Positions 52,501 through 60,981 of a DNA stretch of 64,000 bases are shown in pieces (the first letter of the stretch is position 1; each line of letters starts with the position of its first letter). The notes under the pieces are model-generated. The model worked only from the letters and a program-made list of their open reading frames with translations, was not told where the DNA came from and ran no database searches. Position numbers and translations under genes: made by a program. This DNA is from Diplonema papillatum (taxonomy: Eukaryota; Euglenozoa; Diplonemea; Diplonemida; Diplonemidae), in contig JAPJBO010000005.1 of NCBI GenBank assembly GCA_030068145.1, positions 124,001-188,000 of the forward strand, in the 5' to 3' direction.

Positions 52501-52908
52501 CGCAACCGCACCAACCCCAGCCTCAGCCCCACCACACGCCGCCGACCCCGCCGAGCGCCTACAACAGCAGCAGCCACAACCCCCCCCGCAGCAGCAGCAC
52601 CCGCAGCCGAAGCACCAGCCGCGGCAGAAGCAGGCGCAGCAACACCACCACCACCACCAGCACCAGAACTCGAAGCAGGGGAGCCCGTCGGCGCAAGGCG
52701 GCGTCCCGCCCGACGCGGGCGCCGACGCCAAAAGCAACACCAGCGCGAGCGCCGCGGCGACGCCGGCCGCGTCTCCGACCGCGGCGGAGGTCATGCAGCA
52801 GAAGAACTGCGAGCTCTTCTTCGAAGAAGCCGCCGCCCGCCGCACGGTATGCTCGGCGGAGGACGACATCCGCGCCATGCTGCGCCGCCTGTCCACCGAG
52901 CTACGCCC
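49597..52908 (+). pseudogene. Gene X copy 1: Pro/Gln-rich protein, broken
   Basis: Exon 1 is 49597-49729 (ATG, phase 1 end, donor GTATGC). Exon 2 starts at 51415 after TTTGCAG. The product is low complexity: Gly/Gln start, Asn run, then long Pro/Gln/Ala tracts with PYGYPYPLAQPALP-like Tyr motifs, prion-like in composition. A C-tract at about 52580 has 8 C, where copy 2 has 9. With 9 C the frame continues through Gln/His-rich text and then an ordinary helical segment (MQQKNCELFFEEAAARR, DDIRAMLRRLSTEL). Copy 1 is therefore out of frame from there, by mutation or base-calling error. Coding-like text stops near 52908, where LINE sequence begins. A GTATGC at 52846 could alternatively be a splice donor. 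No known family is recognised. Confidence 0.7.
49749..50245 (+). repeat. 124-bp tandem repeat x 4 in gene X intron 1
   Basis: Units start at 49749, 49873, 49997 and 50121 with CACGCCCACCTATTTGGGGG. The last unit is followed by a perfect hairpin, 14-bp arms 50239-50252 and 50255-50268. The same array is at 61134-61630 in copy 2. Confidence 0.95.
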
Positions 52909-53109
52909 AATTCCGTACTTTCTGTTCGGTACTTTATTGGTGGTTTGCCGTGGCTACCCTTGAAGGAAAGCGGCTCCGGGTTCTGCCCGGAAACACCTTG
53001 GGTGAAGAAAAAAGAAGTGGTGGGATATCAGATCAGAAAAAGAGAGAACGAGTATAAGTATCAGCTAAGAGAAGCGTGAAGGGGGGTCCATCCCCGCTCT
53101 CATTCGAGT

Positions 53110-54912
53110 ATGGATGACGTCGACGCACTGATCGCCAGGGCATCCGCCTTGGCTGGGAAGTGCCATGACAAAAAGACGAGGCAGCAACTGCTGTCTATCT
53201 TAGACGTCATCCTGTCCTTGGTCGAGACAGGGATGGCCGGATCGTCGCCCGCACCGCTTGGCGCCCAGAAACCCGCGCCCCCTTCGACGCATGGCTCCGG
53301 GGCACAAGAGGCTCGACCTTCGGTATCCGAGAAGCGTTCGGTGTCCGATAAGCGACCGGTATCCGAGAAGCGACCGGACCCCTCCACCGAAGATTCATGG
53401 GCGGAAAGGATGCGCCGCTCTACATCGACGAAGCAACCGCAGGTGCCTAGCACGTGGTCGGAGAGGACGCGCCGCACCCGTCCGAAGGCCAGTATGGTCT
53501 TCCATGACTGGCAAGTGGCGAAGGTCGGGTCTACCGACGAGTTGAGGAGCGGAAAGGGCGGCCTACTCGTGGCTGCAAGTGTCGAAGATGCGGAATCCGC
53601 ATGGGGTGCGGCCCTCGACACCGTCGCGGTTTACCCCGAAGCGAAGGTTGCCGTCGTCTGCAGCGTTCCGTGGGACGGTTCGGTGAGGCACCTCGTCACC
53701 TTGTCTGACGGCGGTCATCAGGACGTATGGTCGCGGTTCCAAAACCTGGCCCTGCCCACGGTGCATTGCAAAGCAGTCGACACCCTCCAGCCGACGACAC
53801 AGGTTTGCCTGTTCCAGGTGCGCGCCGCCTACGTCCACGCGGCCACCTGGGATACCGCGATGAAGGCCGCACAATCTGTGCGGATTATGGCGAAGAAGGC
53901 CGCAGAAGCGGAAGGACTGCGCATGGATTGGAGCGCAGTGTTCACAAAGGTGCACCGCCGGCAGGGGGTGTGTGAGGTGAGCGTGCGCGTCCCGATCGTT
54001 GACGTGCAGAAGCTGCTGCGGAGCTCCGGCAAAGCCGGAACATTCTGGAAGGCCTTGTCCTTCGTCAACGGGACGGACACCATGCCGGCGGTGTGGGTGA
54101 GTGACTGCACCCTTGAAGAGGCGCGACGGCTGGCGGCACTGACTCCGAATACGTTCGGGGTAATCGCGGGCACAAAGACGGGTGTCTTCGGCATTCGGAC
54201 GACCCCGGAACACGTTGCCGCCACCGAATCCGCGGTCGGAAAAAAGCTGTCGAAGCGCCAACTGCGTGGCGACAAATACGTGGTCACCACCGCGTGCGCT
54301 TCGGAACACGCGACCGACCTCCTTGCCGCCTGCGCTGCTGCCGGCTGGAAGGTCGAACAAGCCGGGGCCTTCAAGCGACAAGGTAAGACCGTGTGCATCG
54401 TCATCGCCGACACGGGCCCACCTGCACCCGTGTTCTTCCGGCTCGATCGCGCGTCTATTTCGATAAGGAAATACGACCGCTCCACTGACGCGAGGCAACG
54501 GAAGGGATTCTCCACGCAGTGTCAGCGGGAGAAGGTCAAACTCCCACCCGAGTTCTTCGCTAGCCTCAACGAACGGCCCGAGCCGTCTCCGGGCCAAAAG
54601 AGGGGACGCACAGAGGATGAGACAACTGAGTCCCAGGAAAAGCTAGCACGGGTGGACGGCAAGGACAACATGGTCACCGACTGCCGGCACACCAGCTGGC
54701 AGGAAGCACACTCGAACGCCGAAGCTTTCCTCTGCGTGGTCTGCGCCAAAGGCATGCAGGTCGGACAAGCCAAGCGGCTTTGCGCGCACGGCCCCTGCCA
54801 GGCTGCAATCTGTCACGCATGCTGGACTAAGTCGCGGGCCACGCCGCCAACTTCATCTCCCTCGCCCGCGCAGGCGACCGCCGACGTCCCCCCCCCGGAG
54901 TCACAATGGTGA
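53110..54912 (+). CDS. LINE ORF1 protein, 600 aa
   Basis: ATG at 53110 to TGA at 54910. Residues 1-130 are Ser/Pro/Arg-rich with near-repeats of VSEKR. The middle is a globular region of alternating helices and strands with no domain I can name; ORF1 proteins of LINEs usually bind element RNA there. The C-terminal part has a Cys/His cluster, C542-x2-C545-x12-C558-x-H560-x2-C563-x4-C568-x2-C571, close to a RING or PHD layout but lacking one ligand of the standard RING set. A Pro/Ser tail follows. A nucleic-acid-binding role is inferred from position in the LINE, not from a recognised domain. Confidence 0.8.
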   Translation: MDDVDALIARASALAGKCHDKKTRQQLLSILDVILSLVETGMAGSSPAPLGAQKPAPPSTHGSGAQEARPSVSEKRSVSDKRPVSEKRPDPSTEDSWAERMRRSTSTKQPQVPSTWSERTRRTRPKASMVFHDWQVAKVGSTDELRSGKGGLLVAASVEDAESAWGAALDTVAVYPEAKVAVVCSVPWDGSVRHLVTLSDGGHQDVWSRFQNLALPTVHCKAVDTLQPTTQVCLFQVRAAYVHAATWDTAMKAAQSVRIMAKKAAEAEGLRMDWSAVFTKVHRRQGVCEVSVRVPIVDVQKLLRSSGKAGTFWKALSFVNGTDTMPAVWVSDCTLEEARRLAALTPNTFGVIAGTKTGVFGIRTTPEHVAATESAVGKKLSKRQLRGDKYVVTTACASEHATDLLAACAAAGWKVEQAGAFKRQGKTVCIVIADTGPPAPVFFRLDRASISIRKYDRSTDARQRKGFSTQCQREKVKLPPEFFASLNERPEPSPGQKRGRTEDETTESQEKLARVDGKDNMVTDCRHTSWQEAHSNAEAFLCVVCAKGMQVGQAKRLCAHGPCQAAICHACWTKSRATPPTSSPSPAQATADVPPPESQW

Positions 54913-57900
54913 TCCACGCCAACGATTTGTCCCCCCAGCCGACGAGAGAGTTCTATCTGGCCCTCGTAGCGTACGCGCTTCTCGTGACTCAAGGTATCGA
55001 ACCCAACCCTGGCCCTCCACCAATTCGAATTGTGACTATAAATGTCACGTCCTTGATGAAGAACCTGTACCTCCTCATCTGCATAGCGGCGGACATCATC
55101 TGTGTTCAAGAAACGAAGTTGACGAGTGCCGGGCAGAGAAGTATCCGGATGGCCCTGAAACAAGCCGGCGCCCTTGATGTATGGCAACCCTTCTTCGGCA
55201 GCTGCTGTGTTGGGCGGAAGTGCGGCAACAGCGTCCCATCCCAGGTTACAGGAGGTAGTGCAGGAGTCGCGATTTTCGTCAAGAAAGGCTTGCCTGCATG
55301 TATCGTCGAGCCTTTTGACGCAGCCGAGCAACGTGCCTACGAATCGGCCCGCTTCTTGCATGTACGTGTCGCGACAGGTGTAGGTAAAGGAGCCGTACAC
55401 GTGGTGTCATTGTACGGTCACTGTGGCATTTCCGAAAAACCCGAGCGGGAAAGGTTGATCGAGGGATCCCTGTGGGGATTGCGCCAGCGCTTGGGTGCTG
55501 TGCCCCTTGTCGCCGCCGGCGATTTCAACACGACCCCCCTCGGTTCCCCGGCGCTCCGATTCGCCTTGCGCAACGGCTGGTCGGACTCTGCCGAGCTGCA
55601 AGCTGAAGCCCTGGGAAGTCCTGCAGAGTTTACATGTTACCACGGTCAGCCGTCACGCATCGACCTTCTTCTCACCAACGAAGTCGCTTCTGCCGCTCTC
55701 GGTCGCGTGGAGACTTTCGAAGCCGGCCTCCCTACGCACAAGGCGGTCCGAGCCACCTTTAATCTTGCAGTATTCCAACAACTGAACCCGGTACTCCGGT
55801 ACCCCCGGGCAATTCCAAGCACCGGGCTGAGCGGCCTGGACGACCCGAATGCCCTCCGGAACGTCTCTGAGAAGTACCGCCTCGGGGACCCTTGCCCCCC
55901 CGGGCTCGAAGGTAGCCCCCGGGTGAACTTCCTCTGGCAACGGACTTCGCGAGCTGCGGAAGAGTACCTCATCCTCAAATCCGGAATCGAAGGCAACCTA
56001 ACCGGGTACTGTGGCCGTGGCGTACGTCGGGAATTGAACTCTCAGCGAGTATCGGCGAGGCCGTCCCCTGAAGGTGCGGGAGCCGATACAGCTTCTTTGA
56101 AGAGAGCCAGGTGTCTCCTTGGGCGCATACGGGAGTACGCAGCCGCCAGAGCCAAATGGGAAAGCACAATCGTCTCCCCTGGCCCTTTGCCCTTCCAGCT
56201 TGAGGGACAGTGGACGAAAATACGCTCCTTTCGAAGTTTCGTGTTGCTGCGCACGGATGGGAAGTGTGCTCTGCCACCCGAGCCGCCGTCAGCGAAAATC
56301 GGAAGAGGCCTCGCGTTTACCGTCTCAGGACTGTGTCGTGACCTGGCGCATAGCACGCTAACTTCGAGATACCTGAAGAGCGCGAGGAGTCAGCGGGAGC
56401 TTCGCGACCCCCTGGGGAAGGAATCGTTCGCTTGGGTGAAGAAAGACGCGCCATCGGGGTTATCGTTTGTAACTGGGGCCGATGGGCGGCTCACTGCGAA
56501 CTTGGCAGAAGTTGACGCGTTGGTGAGGAGGAGTTGGGATCCAGTGCTCCGCATGTACGCCGAGAAGAGGGAACCCGAGTTTGCCCCTTTCTTCCAGGAG
56601 TACAAAGACTTTATCACGCAACACCCATGCAATCTAAATCCGATCACGGCCGAGCGGCTTCGTCAGGTGGCGAAAAAGAAGAGCGTACAGACGTCTTGCG
56701 GTGTCGACGGCTGGCGCATGCGTGAAATCGCCGTTCTGCCGAATGCAATCCTGGAAAGCTTTGTCGCGGTGCTCAACGAGGTAGAGGAAACCGGCTTCTG
56801 GCCCGACGGAGTCCTGGACGCAATGGTCACCTTAATTCCAAAAGGAGAAGGGAGTGATCCACTGAAGCTGCGTCCGATTACTGTCTCGAGCGTGGTATAC
56901 CGACTCTGGGCTAGCGTGCGCCTACAGGATGTCATGCTCTGGCAAGAGCTATGGATTCACGGGTCGCAACATGGTTTCCGGCACGGCCACTCCTGCGACG
57001 ACGTGGTCATGGATATCGCCCTGTCGATAGAGGAATCACTGACAAACGGTACACCCCTGTGCGGGGTCGCACTCGACTTTGCCAAGTGCTTTGACCGCGT
57101 CCCTCAGGCCCTGGTGCTCGACTTGATGGAGGCGCTTGGGCTTCACGAGCGTGTGCTGGCACCCTTACGCCACATATACAAGCACCTGCGGCGTCGCTTC
57201 CGGTACCCCTTGGGAGTCGGCGAGATGTTCACTGTCACCAACGGAATTCTCCAGGGCTGCCCGATATCAGTGGTCCTGATCAACGCGCTCCTCTCTGTTC
57301 TCTCGAAGGCCTTGGTCAGCCGAGCTCGGGTGAGTCCGAAGTCGTTCGCCGACGATCTGTACCTGCTGTCGCAACTTGCGAGGCTACTCCAAGAGGGAAT
57401 TCGAACCACAGAGGTGTTCGACAGCCTGACAGGCTTTGCCCTCAACGAGGACAAGTCGGTCTCCTTCTCGACGTCCCCAGAGCCTCCTCGCCTCGTGATC
57501 GGTCGCAAAATAATTCGATCGAGCAAAATAGTGAAGGTTTTGGGTGTCCCCCTGGGCACAGAGGGACCCGTTGACAACCGCAGGGCCAACGCCACGGTCG
57601 AGGCCGCGGCCAGACTTGAGGCGGCGCCGCTCATGCATCGCACGAAGTTCCGCATAATGCAGACGATCGCAGCCTCCGCGTATTACGGGGCGGCCTACTG
57701 CACGAATACAACAGGTGGCTTCGTCAACAGCTCAACGCTCCGAACGGCACTCTCCGCTTGCGTGATCCCTCGATCTAACCGGGCGAAGAGCCCTCTTGCG
57801 GTTCTCTCCCTGGTTGCTAAAGCACACCTGTGTGATCCGGCATGCGCCTCAGGTTTCAGCTTATTCCGCACGTTCGTGAAACAATACGGGAAAGAGAGGT

Positions 57901-59285
57901 TTCGGGTGAGGATGGACGCTCTCCTTCGCGTGGGAGCCGACTCGTCTATCAAGGGTCCCGTAGGTCTTATGGCTAATCTTCTGCGGGAGATAAGATTCCT
58001 ACGGGCCACGCAGCACAGCTTCCAGTCCCTGTCTTTCGACGGGACTCCCGTGTCGCTACTCGGTAAAGAAGCCCCACACCTCTTTCGTGAGGGCCTGCGT
58101 CTGCGCGCGTGGCGTTACTTGACCACACAGAGACAAGGATTTGACGGAATCGAAGGAGGGGTGGACGTACGTGCCATGAATCGGCTTTGGCTGAACCGCG
58201 CGACGGACCACAAATTGAGTTCCGCGATCAGTCGATGTATTGGGGGAGCGGTGTACTCACGGGAATGGTGCCGCAGGAAGTGGGGTTCGGGGAGCGGCGA
58301 CTGCGAGTTCTGCGACAGCGGTGCGACGGGGACCCTGTGGCATTACTACTGGCAATGTCCGGGCCCAGGTTGTAGATGGAACGAGCTGCGATCCCGGTTT
58401 TGCATTGCTGAGGCGATGGTCCGGGACATGCCCCAGTGCTTGTGCATTAGAGGGATACCCCCCTACGGGACCCCTCCTGACCTCCTGGAGAAGATCCAGA
58501 GGCTGATCGGTACGATCTCAATCGAGATGGCGCAGGCGCAGCGGAGCCTTGCGGCAACACGCCCTTGGGAACTCGCCTCAGGTGCGTCGACGAAATACGA
58601 CGTACACTTAGCAACGGACAGTCGTAAGTTGCTAACGACCAACATCGGAACCCGCTTCGCAGCGACGTTGGTCTTCTGGCTGCGGAGTCTATCATGGGTC
58701 AGCTCCAACCCTCTCCCGACGACAGGCGTGGAACTCGCGCTTGATTTTGAGGCATTTACGCGTTCGAAGCTCCCAGGGAGAACCTTCGCCGAGAAGGGGC
58801 TGCAAATTGGGTACCTTATGCGAGCTATCAACGACCTGTGCTGCGCCGACTCAGGAGTCGCCTCCTTCCCTGGGAAGTGGCGGCAGGGGGTCTGTTCCCT
58901 CCGCTGTTTTGGTGCGCCGGCTATGCCGGGTTGTACCCACCGCCCACGCTTTGCGGCTGGACGGAAGACCGAGTGGATGTTGGGCAAGCTGGAAACAATT
59001 TGCGCCCGTAACAGCTGGAACGATGCCGTGCCTGAATATCCGCACGACGTACCCTATGTTCAGTGGGAGTTGAGATTCTCTGTCAAGATGCTAGCCGCCG
59101 CCATAGGGCGGGCTATTGCCAAAAGGAGGAGAGCCCGCGAAACAACGTGCCAACACACGCCTGCCAGGCGGTCTCGTCCGCCAGTCAGAACGCCCCCGGC
59201 TGCGCCACCATCGGTGCAACAATCATCTTTGACAGGGCCACGGCTCGCTCCGCGCCCACGGCGCAACGACTTGCGCCCGCCGTAG
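54906..59285 (+). CDS. LINE ORF2: endonuclease-reverse transcriptase, 1459 aa
   Basis: The ATG at 54906 overlaps the ORF1 stop in ATGGTGA, so ORF2 is probably translated by termination-reinitiation. Residues 26-37 read LLVTQGIEPNPGP-like, a 2A-type motif directly before the endonuclease. The APE-like endonuclease has TINVTS (44-49), a QETK glutamate, GDFNTT (205-210), PSRIDLLLTN and a THK near its end. The reverse transcriptase has LDFAKCFD, LQGCPIS and the catalytic FADD at 814-817. A C1133-x2-C1136-x9-H1146-x4-C1151 finger follows, as in many LINEs. A long C-terminal region to 1459 is unassigned. It would nick target DNA and copy the element RNA there. The TAG stop lies in the 3'-terminal sequence shared by truncated copies. 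Confidence 0.92.
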   Translation: MVIHANDLSPQPTREFYLALVAYALLVTQGIEPNPGPPPIRIVTINVTSLMKNLYLLICIAADIICVQETKLTSAGQRSIRMALKQAGALDVWQPFFGSCCVGRKCGNSVPSQVTGGSAGVAIFVKKGLPACIVEPFDAAEQRAYESARFLHVRVATGVGKGAVHVVSLYGHCGISEKPERERLIEGSLWGLRQRLGAVPLVAAGDFNTTPLGSPALRFALRNGWSDSAELQAEALGSPAEFTCYHGQPSRIDLLLTNEVASAALGRVETFEAGLPTHKAVRATFNLAVFQQLNPVLRYPRAIPSTGLSGLDDPNALRNVSEKYRLGDPCPPGLEGSPRVNFLWQRTSRAAEEYLILKSGIEGNLTGYCGRGVRRELNSQRVSARPSPEGAGADTASLKRARCLLGRIREYAAARAKWESTIVSPGPLPFQLEGQWTKIRSFRSFVLLRTDGKCALPPEPPSAKIGRGLAFTVSGLCRDLAHSTLTSRYLKSARSQRELRDPLGKESFAWVKKDAPSGLSFVTGADGRLTANLAEVDALVRRSWDPVLRMYAEKREPEFAPFFQEYKDFITQHPCNLNPITAERLRQVAKKKSVQTSCGVDGWRMREIAVLPNAILESFVAVLNEVEETGFWPDGVLDAMVTLIPKGEGSDPLKLRPITVSSVVYRLWASVRLQDVMLWQELWIHGSQHGFRHGHSCDDVVMDIALSIEESLTNGTPLCGVALDFAKCFDRVPQALVLDLMEALGLHERVLAPLRHIYKHLRRRFRYPLGVGEMFTVTNGILQGCPISVVLINALLSVLSKALVSRARVSPKSFADDLYLLSQLARLLQEGIRTTEVFDSLTGFALNEDKSVSFSTSPEPPRLVIGRKIIRSSKIVKVLGVPLGTEGPVDNRRANATVEAAARLEAAPLMHRTKFRIMQTIAASAYYGAAYCTNTTGGFVNSSTLRTALSACVIPRSNRAKSPLAVLSLVAKAHLCDPACASGFSLFRTFVKQYGKERFRVRMDALLRVGADSSIKGPVGLMANLLREIRFLRATQHSFQSLSFDGTPVSLLGKEAPHLFREGLRLRAWRYLTTQRQGFDGIEGGVDVRAMNRLWLNRATDHKLSSAISRCIGGAVYSREWCRRKWGSGSGDCEFCDSGATGTLWHYYWQCPGPGCRWNELRSRFCIAEAMVRDMPQCLCIRGIPPYGTPPDLLEKIQRLIGTISIEMAQAQRSLAATRPWELASGASTKYDVHLATDSRKLLTTNIGTRFAATLVFWLRSLSWVSSNPLPTTGVELALDFEAFTRSKLPGRTFAEKGLQIGYLMRAINDLCCADSGVASFPGKWRQGVCSLRCFGAPAMPGCTHRPRFAAGRKTEWMLGKLETICARNSWNDAVPEYPHDVPYVQWELRFSVKMLAAAIGRAIAKRRRARETTCQHTPARRSRPPVRTPPAAPPSVQQSSLTGPRLAPRPRRNDLRPP

Positions 59286-59574
59286 TAGTACGGGATAGTA
59301 GTGGGGCGACCGGATACTCCTCGGAGAGATGGTCCCTGCACTCTAACTCGTCTCTCTCTCTCTCTCTCTTTTTTTTTTTTGAACTGCCCGCCCGTTCTCA
59401 TCCCGCTTCCGTTTGCGTTCCTCGAGGTCGACTGCCGCACGAGTGTGGATTCAGCGCTGTTCGTCAGTACAGTTGCTCCGAACCCGGCTTTCTGCGTCCC
59501 AGCGAAAAGCACAGTTGATGCAGACGCTTGGCAGGGCACGCTTGGCAGGGCACACTTGGGAAGGCACGCTTGAG

Positions 59575-59785
59575 TGAACACTTGGGAAAGCACACTTGGA
59601 AAGGCACAACTGACTGCACACTTGGGAAAGCACGCTTGGAAAGGCACACCTGACTGCACACTTAGGAAAGCACAATTGGAAAGGCACACCTGACTGCACA
59701 CTTAGGAAAGCACAATTGGAAAGGCACACCTGACTGCACGCTGGGGAAAGCACACTTGGAAAGGCACAACTGACTGCACACTTTG
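59575..59785 (+). repeat. 40-bp minisatellite, about 5 units
   Basis: The same unit as at 47320-48490 but far fewer copies. Confidence 0.9.
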
Positions 59786-59894
59786 GGAAAGCACACTTGG
59801 GGAGACACGTTTGACTGCACACTTGGCAGGCATACTTTTGGTGGGTGCTCACTTGCAACACCCTTTTCGGGAAGCGTACTTGGGATGCGCACTT

Positions 59895-60535
59895 GAGCGA
59901 GGCACACTTGGGGAAAGAAGCACACTGTGGAGGGCATACTTGGGGAAGGAAGCACACTTTGGAGGGCACACTTGGAGAAGGAAGCACACTTTGGAGGGAA
60001 GGAAGCACGCTTGGAGAAGGAAGCACCTTTTGGAGGGCACACTTGGAGAAGGAAGCACACTTTGGAGGGCACACTTGGGGAAGGAAGCACACTTTGGAGG
60101 GAAGGAAGCACGCTTGGAGAAGGAAGCACCTTTTGGAGGGCACACTTGGAGAAGGAAGCACACTTTGGAGGGCACACTTGGAGAAGGAAGCACACTTTGG
60201 AGGGCACACTTGGGGAAGGAAGCACACTTTGGAGGGCACACTTGGGGAAGGAAGCACGCTTGGGAGAAGGAAGCACCTTTTGGAGGGCACACTTGGAGAA
60301 GGAAGCACACTTTGGAGGGCACACTTGGGGAAGGAAGCACACTTTGGAGGGCACACCTGGGGAAGGAAGCACGCTTGGAGAAGGAAGCACCTTTTGGAGG
60401 GCACACTTGGGGAAGGAAGCACACTTTGGAGGGCACACTTGGGGAAGGAAGCACACTTTGGAGGGCACACTTGGGGAAGGAAGCACACTTTGGCGGGCAC
60501 TTGGGGAAGGAAGCACACCGTGGAGGGCACACTTG
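59895..60535 (+). repeat. 32-bp minisatellite, about 19 units
   Basis: The same unit as at 48590-49150, with a somewhat different order and number of variants. Confidence 0.9.
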
Positions 60536-60981
60536 AGTGCACACTTGGAGATGCACACTTTTGGCGGGCACACTTGTGAGCTTACCTTGGAACACCGAAT
60601 ATCAAGAAAAGCTAGACAAACCCCCGTTCACATTTCTTCCTATTTTCCAAACCGGCTTTGAACACCGGCGTGGAAACGACAGACGGAAAGGAGGAAGCAC
60701 AGACACGGACATGCTACACGTACGCAAATGCTACAGGTACGAAAACTACAGCTACAAATACGAAAAAAAACAAGGAGGGGGAACGAAGAGGGGGGGTTGG
60801 CCTGAAGAAACCAGAGAGCCGAAGAACCCGCGGGGGGGAGGGCCGATCGATCTGATCAAAAACACAAAAAAAAAAAGGTCGAAAGGGAGAACCGAGCCGC
60901 TTCCGCGGTCATCCGGGGGCAGCCGCCGCCCCTCTGCCCCCACCCGTCTATCCTTCTGCACCGGGCGACGAGCGCCCGAGG

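Larger units (their letters stand above)
52909..59370 (+). mobile_element. Apparently full-length two-ORF LINE
   Basis: About 6.4 kb: 5' UTR of up to 200 bp (its start is inferred from where gene X coding text ends), ORF1 (53110-54912), ORF2 (54906-59285), a 3' UTR of about 65 bp and a (TC)n tail followed by a T-run. Both ORFs are open over their full length, so the copy looks recent and possibly active. The domain set is an APE-type endonuclease, RT and a CCHC-type finger. No RNase H was recognised. The clade is not assigned. 3'-end fragments of the same or a sister family lie at 17470-17725 and 19637-19800. Confidence 0.85.

Noticed and set aside
51252-52896. Long minus-strand frames opposite gene X (Leu/Arg-rich and Ala-rich)
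   Set aside because: They are shadows of the GC-rich Gln/Pro codons on the plus strand; splice sites and the copy 2 frame support the plus strand.
53563-54597. A 344-codon minus-strand frame inside LINE ORF1
   Set aside because: Antisense shadow of a GC-rich reading frame; the sense frame joins ORF2 in classic LINE order.
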